DNA from: Streptomyces collinus Tu 365
Lineage (GTDB): Bacteria > Actinomycetota > Actinomycetes > Streptomycetales > Streptomycetaceae
Reading direction: 5' to 3'
Length of the DNA: 64,000 nucleotides
Assembly (NCBI RefSeq): GCF_000444875.1
Contig: NC_021985.1
Coordinates: 6,716,170 to 6,780,169, forward strand
Made by a program: the position numbers and the translations under genes. Position 1 is the first letter of the stretch. Every line of letters starts with the position of its first letter. This document shows positions 51,300-61,851 of this stretch, piece after piece. The notes below the pieces were generated by a model. The model searched no databases, had not been told where the DNA came from, and saw nothing but the letters and a program-made list of their open reading frames with translations.

Positions 51300-52877
51300 A
51301 TGACCAGCGGTCCCCCGAAGACCCCGGGCTCCTTCGCCGACTGGACGACCCGCCGCTGGCTGCGCGTGGGGGTGACCGGCGCGCTCGTCGTCCTGGCGGT
51401 GCTGGGCTCGCTGGGCGGCTGGGCGATGTGGCGCACCTCGCAGATCACCGCCTCCCTGGTCGACCGGCGCTCCCCGGCGCTCATCGAGTCGATCCGGATC
51501 GAAGCGGCCATGGTCAACCAGGAGACCGGCATCCGCGGCTACGGCGTGACCGGCCGCCCCGACTTCCTGCAGCCCTACGCGCGGGGCGCGGCCGACCAGA
51601 GGACGGCGACCAGGCGGCTGCGGCCCCTGCTCCGCGGGGACGACCGGGGGCTCGCCGACCTGGCCGCCGTGGAGCGGTACGCCGGTGCCTGGCGGACGCA
51701 CATAGCCGGGCCGGTCTCCGCGGCCGCCCCCGGCGAGGCCGCGAGGATCGCCGCGCAGCGGGCCGACGCGGGCAAGGCCGACTTCGACGCCCTGCGGGGC
51801 GCGATGACGCGCCAGCAGGCCCACCTGTGGGACGAGCGGATCGCGGCGACGCGCGAGCTGCGGCGGGCGACGACCCTGCGGGACTGGATGTTCGCCGTCA
51901 TCGCGGTCGTCATCCTCCTGGTGGCCGCGCTCGTCTTCGAGGCCCTGCGCCGCGGCGTCACCGGCCCGCTCACCCGGCTCGGCTCGGCCGCCCGCGAGGT
52001 CGCGCAGGGCCGCTTCGACCGCTCCCTCGAAGGCACCGGACCCGCCGACCTGCGCCTGCTGGCCGCGGACGTGGACTCCATGCGGCTGCGGCTGGTGGAG
52101 GAGCTGCGCTTCACCGAGGGCGCCCGCAGGATGCTCGACGAGCAGGCCGAGGAGCTGAAGCGGTCCAACGCCGAACTGGAGCAGTTCGCCTACGTCGCCT
52201 CGCACGACCTCCAGGAGCCGCTGCGCAAGGTGTCCAGCTTCACCCAGCTCCTGCAACGGCGCTACGGCGGGCAGCTGGACGCGAAGGCCGACCAGTACAT
52301 CGCCTTCGCCGTCGACGGCGCCAACCGCATGCAGAACCTCATCAACGACCTGCTGGCCTTCTCCCGGGTCGGCCGCGTCCACAACGAGCAGCAGACCGTG
52401 GACCTGGAGAAGGTGCTCACCAGGACGCTGGGCGACCTCAGCGTCAGCGTCGAGGAGACCGGCGCCGACATCAGCCACGACGCCCTGCCCACCGTCGTCG
52501 GCGACCCGACCCAGCTCGGCATGCTGTGGCAGAACCTGCTGTCCAACGCCATCAAGTTCCGCAGTCCCGACCGGCCGCCGCGCATCCACGTCGGCGCCGC
52601 GCGCGACGGGGACACCTGGCGGTTCACGGTCACCGACAACGGCATCGGGATCGCGCCGGAGTTCCAGGAGAAGGTCTTCGTCCTCTTCCAGCGGCTGCAC
52701 ACCAAGGACGCCTACCCGGGCACCGGCATCGGCCTCGCCATGTGCAAGAAGGTCGTGGAGTTCCACGGCGGCACGATCGGCATCGACCCCGGCCACCGGA
52801 CCGGCACCCGCGTGCTCGTCGTCCTCCCCGCCCTCGCGGCCGCGCCCGCGGCCCCGGACCGGGAGGCGCGGCCGTGA
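51300..52877 (+). CDS. CHASE3-HAMP sensor histidine kinase
   Basis: The 525-residue product has a membrane segment (~24-45), an extracellular CHASE3-like domain (VNQETGIRGYGVTGRPDFLQ is its signature), a second membrane segment (~198-220), HAMP, then a HisKA domain with the phospho-His in ASHDLQEPLRKV (His302) and an ATPase domain (NLLSNAIKF, DNGIGIAPEFQEKVF, GTGIGLAMCKKVV). The ASHDLQEPLR H-box is the phytochrome/Cph1-like kind that pairs with Rcp1 receivers. It overlaps the next gene (GTGA). Confidence 0.95.
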   Translation: MTSGPPKTPGSFADWTTRRWLRVGVTGALVVLAVLGSLGGWAMWRTSQITASLVDRRSPALIESIRIEAAMVNQETGIRGYGVTGRPDFLQPYARGAADQRTATRRLRPLLRGDDRGLADLAAVERYAGAWRTHIAGPVSAAAPGEAARIAAQRADAGKADFDALRGAMTRQQAHLWDERIAATRELRRATTLRDWMFAVIAVVILLVAALVFEALRRGVTGPLTRLGSAAREVAQGRFDRSLEGTGPADLRLLAADVDSMRLRLVEELRFTEGARRMLDEQAEELKRSNAELEQFAYVASHDLQEPLRKVSSFTQLLQRRYGGQLDAKADQYIAFAVDGANRMQNLINDLLAFSRVGRVHNEQQTVDLEKVLTRTLGDLSVSVEETGADISHDALPTVVGDPTQLGMLWQNLLSNAIKFRSPDRPPRIHVGAARDGDTWRFTVTDNGIGIAPEFQEKVFVLFQRLHTKDAYPGTGIGLAMCKKVVEFHGGTIGIDPGHRTGTRVLVVLPALAAAPAAPDREARP

Positions 52878-54091
52878 CCGCCCCGGCCGCGGACCAGGCC
52901 GAGCGGTACGACGTGCTCCTCGTGGAGGACGACGACGGGGACGCGCTCCTGGTCGAGGAACTCCTCCTCGACACCGACCTGCCGCATTCCCTGAAGCGGT
53001 GCCGCACGGCGGCCGAGGCGCGCCTGGCCCTGGAGACGGCCCCCGTCGACTGCGTGCTGCTCGACCTCCACCTGCCGGACGCCTCGGGCGTGGAGACGGT
53101 GCACGCCGTCCAGGGCGACACGAACGCCGCCATCATCGTGCTGACCGGACTGGACGAACCACGCGCCGGGGTCGACGCGCTCGCCGCGGGCGCCCAGGAC
53201 TACCTCGTCAAGGGCACGGTCGAACCCGAACTGATGCAGCGGGCCGTCCGCTACGCGGTCCAGCGCAAGCAGGCCGAACGCGCCAACGCCGCCCTGCAGA
53301 TCGGCCGCCTGCGCGCGGCGGAGAACGCACGCCTGGAGCGCGGGCTGCTGCCCGAACCCCTCCTGTCCTCCGCCGCCGTCACCGCCTCCAGCCGCTACTA
53401 CCCCGGCCGGGCCCAGGCCCTGCTCGGCGGCGACTTCCTCGACGTCGTCCAGACCGACGACGGCCAGGTCCACGCCGTCATCGGGGACGTCAGCGGCCAC
53501 GGCCCGGACGCCGCCGCGCTCGGCGTCTGCCTGCGCATCGCCTGGCGCGCGCTGACCCTCGGCGGCCACCGCGACCAGCACCTGCTGCGCCTCCTGGAAC
53601 AGATCCACATCGCCGAACGCGCGGGCAGCGACCTGTTCACCACCTGCACCCTGATCACCCTGGACGCCGAGGCCGCCACCCTCACCCTGCACCTGGCCGG
53701 CCACCACGAGCCCCTGATCACCACCCCCGACGGCACCCGGCAGGTCGTGGCCGCCCACGGCATCGCCCTGGGCATCGCACCCGGACTGGGCGCCTGGCCC
53801 GCCACCACCCTGGCGCTGCCCCCGGAGGGCGCGCTCACCGCCTACACCGACGGCCTCGTCGAGGGCTTCGTGGACGGCACGGGCACCCGGCTCGGCGTGG
53901 ACGGCCTGCTCGGCATCATCGACACCCTGGACACGTCCGACCCCGGCACCCACCTCGACCGGCTCATCGCCCGCACCCGCGCGCTCAACGCGGAGCGCCA
54001 CACCGACGACCTCGCCGTGCTGCGCCTGGACTGGCGCACGGAGGCGTCCGGCCCTCCCACCACCGCGGGGCGCGGCGCACCGCACGCGTGA
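52874..54091 (+). CDS. Response regulator fused to a PP2C-type phosphatase
   Basis: The GTG start overlaps the kinase stop. The 405-residue product has a receiver domain (VLLVEDDDGDALL, Asp64 in CVLLDLHLP, DYLVKGTVEPE), a linker helix (~130-165) and a SpoIIE/RsbU-type phosphatase (ALLGGDFLDVV, VIGDVSGHGPDAAALGV, LAGHHEPL, LTAYTDGLVEG, DDLAVLRL) holding the metal-binding aspartates. Such proteins dephosphorylate anti-anti-sigma factors and so release an alternative sigma factor on signal. No anti-sigma partner is encoded next to it. Confidence 0.95.
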   Translation: MTAPAADQAERYDVLLVEDDDGDALLVEELLLDTDLPHSLKRCRTAAEARLALETAPVDCVLLDLHLPDASGVETVHAVQGDTNAAIIVLTGLDEPRAGVDALAAGAQDYLVKGTVEPELMQRAVRYAVQRKQAERANAALQIGRLRAAENARLERGLLPEPLLSSAAVTASSRYYPGRAQALLGGDFLDVVQTDDGQVHAVIGDVSGHGPDAAALGVCLRIAWRALTLGGHRDQHLLRLLEQIHIAERAGSDLFTTCTLITLDAEAATLTLHLAGHHEPLITTPDGTRQVVAAHGIALGIAPGLGAWPATTLALPPEGALTAYTDGLVEGFVDGTGTRLGVDGLLGIIDTLDTSDPGTHLDRLIARTRALNAERHTDDLAVLRLDWRTEASGPPTTAGRGAPHA

Positions 54092-54094
54092 ACC

Positions 54095-54991
54095 TCACCG
54101 GCGGCCGGGGACCAGCGCCTCCCCGTCGGCGCGGCTGCCGGCGCCCGGCGCGCCGGTACCGGCGAGTTCCGCGTTGAACTGGGCGCCGACCAGCAGGGCC
54201 AGATTGGACAGCCACAGCCAGATCAGGAAGACGACCACGCCCGCCAGCGAGCCGTACAGCCGGTCGTACGCGCCGACCCGCGAGGTGTAGAGGGTGAACC
54301 CGAGCGAGACGGCCAGCAGCAGGAGCACCGCCAGCGCGCCGCCCGGCGCCATCCGCCCGACGGGACGGGAGGACACCGGGCCCGAGCGGTAGAGGACCAG
54401 CACCAGGACGACGGCGACCGCGGCCATGACGGGCCACCGCAGGGCGTCCCAGGCGGCCTGCGGCCCGGTGCCCAGGTGCAGGACCCGGCTCAGCCGCCGG
54501 GTCAGGGCGCCGGTGAGGAACAGCGCGATCGTGGTCGTGAGCAGCAGGCCGATCAGGACGAGCGCCGTGGCGAGGATGCGCGGAGCGGTGCGCCAGACCG
54601 GCCGGTGCGAGTTGACCCGGTGCATGGAGTGCAGCGCCCGGCGGAACACGCTCAGATAGCTGGACCCCGACCACAGGGCCCCCGCCGCACCGAGGAAGAC
54701 CAGCGTCCAGGCCGTCGACGACTGCCCGGCCGTCTGCCGCAGGGCCCCGCGCAGCAGGGCCCGCGAGGCCACCGGGGCGGCCTGCGAGAGGCTGTCGATG
54801 ACCTCGGGCTTCGCGGTGGGGACGGTCAGGCCGATGATCGACAGGATCACCAGCAGGACCGGGAACAGGGCCAGTACCGCGTAGTACGTCAGGGCGGCGG
54901 CCCAGTCCGTGACGTCGTCGTTCCAGACGGCCACCGGGGTCCGGCGCAGCGCCGCCCACCACCGGGCCGTGCCACCGTCCGTCTTGTCCAT
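54095..54991 (-). CDS. YihY/BrkB-family membrane protein
   Basis: The 298-residue product has six or seven membrane segments and the family start DDVTDWAAALTYYAVLALFPV, with GALWSGSSYLSVFRRALHSM and YGSLAGVVVFLIWLWLSNLALL. The family is widespread and of uncertain function, often called BrkB or wrongly RNase BN. ATG at 54991 is used; a GTG at ~55018 is also possible. Convergent with the signalling genes. Confidence 0.9.
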   Translation of the reverse strand: MDKTDGGTARWWAALRRTPVAVWNDDVTDWAAALTYYAVLALFPVLLVILSIIGLTVPTAKPEVIDSLSQAAPVASRALLRGALRQTAGQSSTAWTLVFLGAAGALWSGSSYLSVFRRALHSMHRVNSHRPVWRTAPRILATALVLIGLLLTTTIALFLTGALTRRLSRVLHLGTGPQAAWDALRWPVMAAVAVVLVLVLYRSGPVSSRPVGRMAPGGALAVLLLLAVSLGFTLYTSRVGAYDRLYGSLAGVVVFLIWLWLSNLALLVGAQFNAELAGTGAPGAGSRADGEALVPGRR

Positions 54992-55137
54992 GGCGCGGAT
55001 GTTCTCACCTTCACTGCTCACTCGACCGGGGACCGGGTCGGGGAGCATCTGCCCGCCATCCTCGATACGAAAAGACGATTACGCTGGGTTACTATGCTTG
55101 CCTCCTTCCCGGAAACGGAAGCAAGGGAACCTAGCGC

Positions 55138-56052
55138 ATGCTGAGAGAGGTCACCGCGACCCGGTACGTGGCGCCCCTGCACTCCGGCGGCTCCGTCCCC
55201 GGCGTCGTCGAGGCGGACGACCTCGGCACGTACGTCGTGAAGTTCACCGGCTCGGCGCAGGGGCACAAGGCGCTGGTCGCCGAGATCGTCGTCGGGGAAC
55301 TGGCCCGCGCGCTGGGTCTGCGCTTCCCCGAGCTGGTGCTGGTCCACTTCGACCCGTGGATCGCCGACGCCGAGCCGCACCAGGAGGTCCGGGACCTGCA
55401 CGGCGCGAGCGCCGGGGTGAACCTCGGCATGGACCTCCTCCCGGGCGCCGCGGACCTCACCCCGGAGATCGCGCGCTCGTTCGCCGTCGACCCCGTGGAG
55501 GCGGGCCGGATCGTGTGGCTGGACGCGCTCACGGTCAACGTGGACCGCACGGTGCACAGCTCCAACCTGATGGTCTGGCCGACCCTCGGGACCGTGCCGC
55601 CGCGGCTGTGGCTGATCGACCACGGCGCCGCCCTCGTCTTCCACCACCGCTGGGACACCACCACCCCGGGCAAGCGCTACGACTTCCGCCACCACGCCCT
55701 CGGCCGCTACGGCCCCGACACGCGCGCCGCCGACGCCGAACTCGCCCCACGGGTGACCGGGGAACTGCTGCGCGCGATCCTCGCGGAGGTCCCGGACGCC
55801 TGGCTCGCCGAGGACGCCGGGTTCGCGAGCCCCGACGACGTCCGGGAGGCCTACGTCGCCTATCTCCTGGCCCGGGTCCGGCTCTCGTCGCAGTGGCTGC
55901 CCACCGACTTCCCGACCGGTGCCGAGCTCGCTGCCGAAGAGGCGGCCCGCGCGGCGAAGAGCCAGGCGGCCCGCCCGGCCTGGCTCAAGCGCGTCCCGGA
56001 CCTGCACGGCAAGCCGGCCGCGGAACAGGACTGGTCGGCGCATCTGGGGTGA
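55138..56052 (+). CDS. HipA-like kinase-fold protein
   Basis: The 304-residue product resembles the HipA_2 family: EADDLGTYVVKFTGSAQGHK (nucleotide-binding strand and lysine), ALVAEIVVGELARALG, LDALTVNVDRTVHSSNLMV as the catalytic loop with Asp and Asn, and LIDHGAALVFHH as the metal-binding Asp. It lacks the N-terminal HipA domain and no HipB antitoxin gene is next to it, so it is not a standard toxin-antitoxin pair. Stand-alone gene; convergent with malate synthase. Confidence 0.85.
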   Translation: MLREVTATRYVAPLHSGGSVPGVVEADDLGTYVVKFTGSAQGHKALVAEIVVGELARALGLRFPELVLVHFDPWIADAEPHQEVRDLHGASAGVNLGMDLLPGAADLTPEIARSFAVDPVEAGRIVWLDALTVNVDRTVHSSNLMVWPTLGTVPPRLWLIDHGAALVFHHRWDTTTPGKRYDFRHHALGRYGPDTRAADAELAPRVTGELLRAILAEVPDAWLAEDAGFASPDDVREAYVAYLLARVRLSSQWLPTDFPTGAELAAEEAARAAKSQAARPAWLKRVPDLHGKPAAEQDWSAHLG

Positions 56053-56059
56053 ACGCGGA

Positions 56060-56093
56060 CGGGCGGCCCCGGGACGTGTCCCGGAGCCGCCCG
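56060..56093. terminator. Hairpin between HipA-like gene and malate synthase
   Basis: CGGGCGGC/GCCGCCCG forms the base of the stem and CCGGGAC/GTCCCGG its top, with one mismatch. It lies between convergent genes. Confidence 0.7.
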
Positions 56094-56108
56094 CCGTACC
56101 GCCGGGGC

Positions 56109-57734
<1,626 letters not shown>

Positions 57735-57816
57735 GAGCTGTCACTTCCTTCAGCGGTGGCACCGGGTGCCAGGCGGCACGAATAGGGCGAATGACGCCCG
57801 TTGTGCGGTCGGGCGC

Positions 57817-57852
57817 TTCTGAACAGTGGATAGTAGTTTCCTCATCGTGGAA
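57817..57852. promoter_or_regulatory. Paired IclR/AllR-type operators at malate synthase
   Basis: TTCCTCATCGTGGAA (57838-57852) fills the spacer of the promoter, and the weaker TTCTGAACAGTGGAT (57817-57831) lies 21 bp away at the -10 edge. A repressor here would cover the polymerase site. Confidence 0.7.
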
Positions 57853-57858
57853 CTTCAA
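57830..57858 (-). promoter_or_regulatory. Malate synthase promoter
   Basis: On the minus strand TTGAAG (plus 57853-57858), 17-bp spacer, TACTAT (plus 57830-57835), about 100 bp before the gene. Confidence 0.65.
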
Positions 57859-57869
57859 TGGTTTGTTGA
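57855..57869. promoter_or_regulatory. TCAACA-type site at malate synthase
   Basis: TCAATGGTTTGTTGA matches the TCAACA-N3-TGTTGA palindrome with two changes in one arm and overlaps the -35 box, as at the catalase and urate promoters. Confidence 0.5.
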
Positions 57870-57918
57870 TGTCGAGATTCTCTGAGTCGAGGCAAGGTGG
57901 CGCCCCGTGCCACCCCGC

Positions 57919-58536
57919 TCACTCGAGGTGGACCAGGTCCGCCTCGGTGTCGATGTCGTACGGCTCCGCCACGTCGGCGCACTCCACGAGCCTGACCCGG
58001 GCCGCGTGCTCCTCGAGGTAGGCGCGCGCGCCCCGGTCCCCGGTGGCGGCCGCCGCGATGTCCGTCCAGTGCGCCGCGCCGAACAGGACCGGGTGGCCGC
58101 GCACCCCGGCGTAGGCCGCCGAGACCAGCGAGGTCTCGTCCTCGTACCCGGCCAGCACCCGGGTCACCGCCCGCGGCCCGATGCCGGGCTGGTCGACCAG
58201 GCTCACCAGCGCGGCCCGCGCGCCGGTGCCGGCCAGCGAGCCGAGCCCGGCGCGCAGCGAGGAGCCCATGCCGTCGGCCCAGCCGGGGTTGTCGACCAGC
58301 ACGCACCCGGCCAGGTCGGCGCGCTCGCGGACGTCGTCCGCCCGCGCCCCGAGCACGACGTGGATCCGGGCGCATCCCGCCGCGCGCAGCACGCCGACCG
58401 CGTGTTCGACCAGGGGGCGCCCCCGGTGTTCCAGCAGCGCCTTGGGGCGTCCGCCGAGCCGTCTGCCGCCGCCCGCGGCGAGCAGCAGAGCGGCGATCTC
58501 CGTACGAGGGTCGGGGGCGTGGTCTCGGGTGTCCAT
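57919..58536 (-). CDS. MobA-like nucleotidyltransferase (molybdenum cofactor cytidylyltransferase type)
   Basis: ATG at 58536 follows CAGGAG. The 205-residue product starts IAALLLAAGGGRRLGGRPKA with the NTP-binding loop, then VDNPGWADGMGSSLRAGL, SLVDQPGIGP and AYAGVRGHPVLFG. The pattern matches MocA/MobA-like transferases that attach a nucleotide to the molybdenum cofactor. Xanthine dehydrogenases use such cofactors, so its place beside purine genes makes sense, although the dehydrogenase itself is not in the window. It is divergently placed relative to no clear partner. Confidence 0.85.
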   Translation of the reverse strand: MDTRDHAPDPRTEIAALLLAAGGGRRLGGRPKALLEHRGRPLVEHAVGVLRAAGCARIHVVLGARADDVRERADLAGCVLVDNPGWADGMGSSLRAGLGSLAGTGARAALVSLVDQPGIGPRAVTRVLAGYEDETSLVSAAYAGVRGHPVLFGAAHWTDIAAAATGDRGARAYLEEHAARVRLVECADVAEPYDIDTEADLVHLE

Positions 58537-58665
58537 GTCTCCTGCATACCTGACGCGGCCGGTCCCGGCCGGTTCCCTTGGGCTGAATTTCGGTCCGCGC
58601 GGTGGCGCTCCGGCACGGGGTGGCGTTAACTGACCCGCGCACGAGGGCGTGCGAGGGGGAGGGCC

Positions 58666-58980
58666 GTGTTGCGGAGCTTGGGGCAGAGGCCGGTGGCCGA
58701 CAGCGACGAGGACCAGAGAGTGGCGGTACTGCGCACCGCGGTGGCCCGCCTGCGCCGCGAACTCGCCGCACACCCGGTGGAGTTCCCCGACCGCGGCATA
58801 GCGGAGGACGAACTGGCCGCCCTGGCCGCGATGGCCGCCGGCGGCCCGCCCGAGACCCCCCGCCTGCGCAGGTCCCTGCTACTGATCGCCGGAGCCATCG
58901 GCTCGGTCAGCGCCCTGTCCCGAGGCGTGGCGGAAGTACGCGAGGCGGTGGACCGCTTCGCGGAGAACGGGACGGGCTGA
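58666..58980 (+). CDS. Small conserved Streptomyces protein (DUF5955-like)
   Basis: GTG at 58666 with GGGGGAGG upstream gives 104 residues. Helical N-terminal part (DQRVAVLRTAVARLRRELAA), then EFPDRGIAEDELAALAAMAA and a hydrophobic helix (LLLIAGAIGSVSALSRGVAE). Family recalled as DUF5955 with modest certainty; function unknown. Confidence 0.7.
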   Translation: MLRSLGQRPVADSDEDQRVAVLRTAVARLRRELAAHPVEFPDRGIAEDELAALAAMAAGGPPETPRLRRSLLLIAGAIGSVSALSRGVAEVREAVDRFAENGTG

Positions 58981-59364
58981 GGCGCACGGATCGCCGCGGC
59001 ACCCCGCCGGGGGCTACGGGGTGTGCTGACCGCGGGGGTCCCATGGGGCAGGCCGAGGGGTGCGGCCCCGCGCGGCCCGCCGGGTCGCGACGAGGGCGGG
59101 CTGCCCGCGCGGCCCGCTGGGTGACAGGACCCGCCCGGCGCCGGCTCCGTACTCGCGCCCGCGCCGCCTGCGCCGGCCACGCCGGTGCTCGCGCTGCTCT
59201 GCGCGCGGGCCTTCCGGCGGAGTTGGGCCGAGGCGCCCGGCTCGGCGAGGATCTCGCCACCGGCCACCGGCAAGCCTCTGACGGCCGCCGGGGCGAGAGG
59301 CTCGAGATGCTGATCTGCGCCGGGGCGTTAAGGGCAAGCTCTGGCGAGCGCCGCAGGCCGGTGC
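58981..59364. other. Gene-free stretch before the IclR regulator
   Basis: No frame in this 384-bp stretch has a convincing codon pattern or recognisable product. It is Arg/Pro-coding GC-rich sequence on both strands; nothing else is seen. Confidence 0.5.
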
Positions 59365-60159
59365 TCAGGCTCCCGAGCTGGCCAGCGCCTGGGAGAGTTC
59401 CAGGGCCACCTGCTGGAGCACGGGCACGATCTTCTCGGTCGCCGCCTCCGTGACGCGTCCGGCCGGCCCCGAGATGGAGATCGCGGCGGCCGTGGGGGAG
59501 TCGGGGACCGGCACCGCGAGGCAGCGCACCCCGATCTCCTGCTCGTTGTCGTCCACCGCGTAGCCCGCCTGCCGGACGTCGGCCAGCGCGGCGAGGAAGC
59601 CGTCGGGCGTGGTGATGGTCTTCTCCGTCGCGGCCGGCATGCCCGTACGCGACAGCAGCGCGCGCACCTCGTCGTCGGCCACGCCCGCGAGCAGCGCCTT
59701 GCCCACCCCCGTGGAGTGCGGCAGCACCCGCCGGCCGACCTCGGTGAACATGCGCATCGAGTGCTTGGACGGCACCTGCGCCACGTAGACGATCTCGTCG
59801 CCGTCCAGCAGCGCCATGTTCGCCGTCTCACCGGTCTCCTCGACCAGCCGGGCGAGGTAGGGCCGGGCCCAGGTGCCGAGCAGCCGGGACGCGGACTCCC
59901 CGAGCCGGATCAGCCGCGGCCCGAGCGCGTACCGGCGGTTCGGCTGCTGGCGCACGTACCCGCAGGCCACCAGGGTGCGCATCAGCCGGTGGATGGTGGG
60001 CAGCGGGAGGCCGCTGGTGGCGGACAGCTCGCTCAGGCCCACCTCGCCGCCCGCGTCCGCCATCCGCTCGAGCAGATCGAAGGCACGCTCCAGTGACTGG
60101 ACCCCGCCGCCGGCGGAGGACTTGGCGGAGTCGGTGGTGCTGGCGCTGGACGTCGGCAC
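59365..60159 (-). CDS. allR: IclR-family regulator of the allantoin pathway (AllR-like)
   Basis: GTG at 60159 after AAAGGAA. The 264-residue product has the IclR winged helix (SLERAFDLLERMADAGGEVG, TSGLPLPTIHRLMRTLVACG) and the effector domain (GETANMALLDGDEIVYVAQV, RVLPHSTGVGKALLAG, DNEQEIGVRCLAVPV, AISISGPAGRV). IclR regulators of allantoin genes repress until glyoxylate or allantoate-type metabolites bind. It is divergent from allantoinase, whose promoter has the best copy of the paired TTCC/GGAA operator, which is the natural AllR target. Confidence 0.92.
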   Translation of the reverse strand: MPTSSASTTDSAKSSAGGGVQSLERAFDLLERMADAGGEVGLSELSATSGLPLPTIHRLMRTLVACGYVRQQPNRRYALGPRLIRLGESASRLLGTWARPYLARLVEETGETANMALLDGDEIVYVAQVPSKHSMRMFTEVGRRVLPHSTGVGKALLAGVADDEVRALLSRTGMPAATEKTITTPDGFLAALADVRQAGYAVDDNEQEIGVRCLAVPVPDSPTAAAISISGPAGRVTEAATEKIVPVLQQVALELSQALASSGA

Positions 60160-60212
60160 GGCGCGTTCCTTTCGGGGCGGGCGGGAAGGGCTGAAGCCTA
60201 CCCGGCGGCCGG

Positions 60213-60241
60213 TTGACTGCCCGCCTGTACGTAGCTACGTT
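60213..60241 (+). promoter_or_regulatory. Allantoinase promoter
   Basis: TTGACT (60213-60218), 17-bp spacer, TACGTT (60236-60241), giving a long (~190-base) leader to the gene. Confidence 0.6.
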
Positions 60242-60275
60242 CTGCTTGATGGAATTCTAATTCCACTTTGTGGAA
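60240..60275. promoter_or_regulatory. Paired IclR/AllR-type operators at allantoinase
   Basis: TTCTGCTTGATGGAA (60240-60254) touches the -10 box, and the perfect palindrome TTCCACTTTGTGGAA (60261-60275) lies exactly 21 bp further. This is the strongest copy in the window. Confidence 0.75.
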
Positions 60276-60353
60276 ACGTCCAGACCGACCCGCCCCGCCG
60301 CCCCGCTTCGAAGTGTGCCCCTTGACGAGGGGAAGGCGGGAGTGAAGACTCCT

Positions 60354-60368
60354 TCAACAGAACGTTGA
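60354..60368. promoter_or_regulatory. TCAACA-type site in the allantoinase leader
   Basis: TCAACAGAACGTTGA matches the second palindrome with one change. It includes TTGAAA (60365-60370), which could be the -35 box of a second, weaker promoter nearer the gene. Confidence 0.5.
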
Positions 60369-60433
60369 AATCCGTTACGTGGGTGTACATCCCGTTTCCT
60401 GGCAGCAGGCCGGCGGCAGAGAGAGGGGTTCGC

Positions 60434-61774
60434 GTGTCCGACGCTGAACTGGTGCTGCGCTCGACGCGCGTCATCACTCCGGAGGGGACCCGGGCCGCCG
60501 CGGTCACCGTGTCCGGCGGCACCATCACGGCCGTCCTGCCGTACGACACCGAGGTACCGGCCGGCGCACGCGTCGAGGACTTCGGCGACCACGTCCTGCT
60601 GCCCGGCCTCGTCGACACCCACGTGCACGTCAACGACCCGGGCCGCACCGAGTGGGAGGGCTTCTGGACGGCCACCCGCGCGGCGGCCGCCGGCGGCATC
60701 ACCACCCTCGTCGACATGCCGCTCAACTCCCTGCCGCCCACCACCACGGTCGCCAACCTGCGGGTGAAGCAGCAGGTCGCCGCCGACAAGGCGCACACAG
60801 ACGTCGGCTTCTGGGGCGGCGCCCTGCCCGACAACGTGGGGGACCTGCGCCCGCTGCACGACGCCGGCGTCTTCGGCTTCAAGGCGTTCCTGTCGCCGTC
60901 CGGCGTGGACGAGTTCCCGCACCTCGACCAGGAGCAGCTCGGCCGCTCCCTGGCGGAGATCGCCGGCTTCGGCGGCCTGCTGATCGCGCACGCCGAGGAC
61001 CCGCACCACCTGGCGGCGGCGCCCCAGCACGGCGGGCCCCGGTACGCCGACTTCCTCGCCTCCCGCCCGCGCGACGCCGAGGACACGGCCATCGCGCACC
61101 TGATCGCGCGGGCCAGGGAGCACGACGCGCGCGTCCACGTGCTGCACCTGTCCTCCGGTGACGCGCTGCCGCTGATCGCCGCAGCCCGCGCCGAGGGCGT
61201 CCGCCTCACGGTGGAGACCTGCCCGCACTACCTCACCCTGACCGCCGAGGAAGTCCCCGACGGCGCCAGCGAGTTCAAGTGCTGCCCGCCGATCCGCGAG
61301 GCCGCCAACCAGGACGTGCTGTGGCAGGCGCTTGCCGACGGCACCATCGACTGCGTCGTCACCGACCACTCACCCTCCACCGTCGACCTGAAGACCGACG
61401 ACTTCGCCACCGCGTGGGGCGGCATCTCCGGTCTCCAGCTCAGCCTCCCCGCCGTGTGGACCGAGGCCCGCAGGCGCGGCCACGGCCTGGAGGACGTCGT
61501 CCGCTGGATGTCCACCCGCACGGCCGCCCTGGTCGGCCTCGAAGCCCGCAAGGGCGCCATCGCGCCCGGCCACGACGCCGACTTCGCCGTCCTCGCCCCC
61601 GACGAGACCTTCACCGTCGACCCGGCGGGGCTCCAGCACCGCAACCGGGTCACCGCGTACGCCGGCCGGACCCTGTACGGCGTGGTGAAGTCCACCTGGC
61701 TGCGCGGCCGGCGCATCGTCGCGGACGGCGAGTTCACCGCCCCGCAGGGCACCCTCCTCACCCGCCCCGAGTGA
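60434..61774 (+). CDS. allB: Allantoinase
   Basis: GTG at 60434 follows AGAGAGGGG. The 446-residue cyclic amidohydrolase has metal ligands in PGLVDTHVHVNDPG, the carboxylated lysine in GVFGFKAFLSP (Lys150), LIAHAEDPHHL, VHVLHLSSGDALP, ETCPHYLTL and VVTDHSPS. It opens the ring of allantoin to allantoate. Start upstream at TTG 60365 is rejected because that stretch is the operator region. Allantoicase follows 77 bp downstream on the same strand. Confidence 0.96.
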   Translation: MSDAELVLRSTRVITPEGTRAAAVTVSGGTITAVLPYDTEVPAGARVEDFGDHVLLPGLVDTHVHVNDPGRTEWEGFWTATRAAAAGGITTLVDMPLNSLPPTTTVANLRVKQQVAADKAHTDVGFWGGALPDNVGDLRPLHDAGVFGFKAFLSPSGVDEFPHLDQEQLGRSLAEIAGFGGLLIAHAEDPHHLAAAPQHGGPRYADFLASRPRDAEDTAIAHLIARAREHDARVHVLHLSSGDALPLIAAARAEGVRLTVETCPHYLTLTAEEVPDGASEFKCCPPIREAANQDVLWQALADGTIDCVVTDHSPSTVDLKTDDFATAWGGISGLQLSLPAVWTEARRRGHGLEDVVRWMSTRTAALVGLEARKGAIAPGHDADFAVLAPDETFTVDPAGLQHRNRVTAYAGRTLYGVVKSTWLRGRRIVADGEFTAPQGTLLTRPE

Positions 61775-61851
61775 GCCTCCCGACCCCCACCCCCCCCAAC
61801 CAGGCCCCGCTTTCCCGCACCCGGCGACTCCCGAAAGGATCCTTGATCACC

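Noticed and set aside
55138..56052. A HipBA toxin-antitoxin pair
   Set aside because: No small HTH gene is adjacent and the N-terminal HipA domain is missing.
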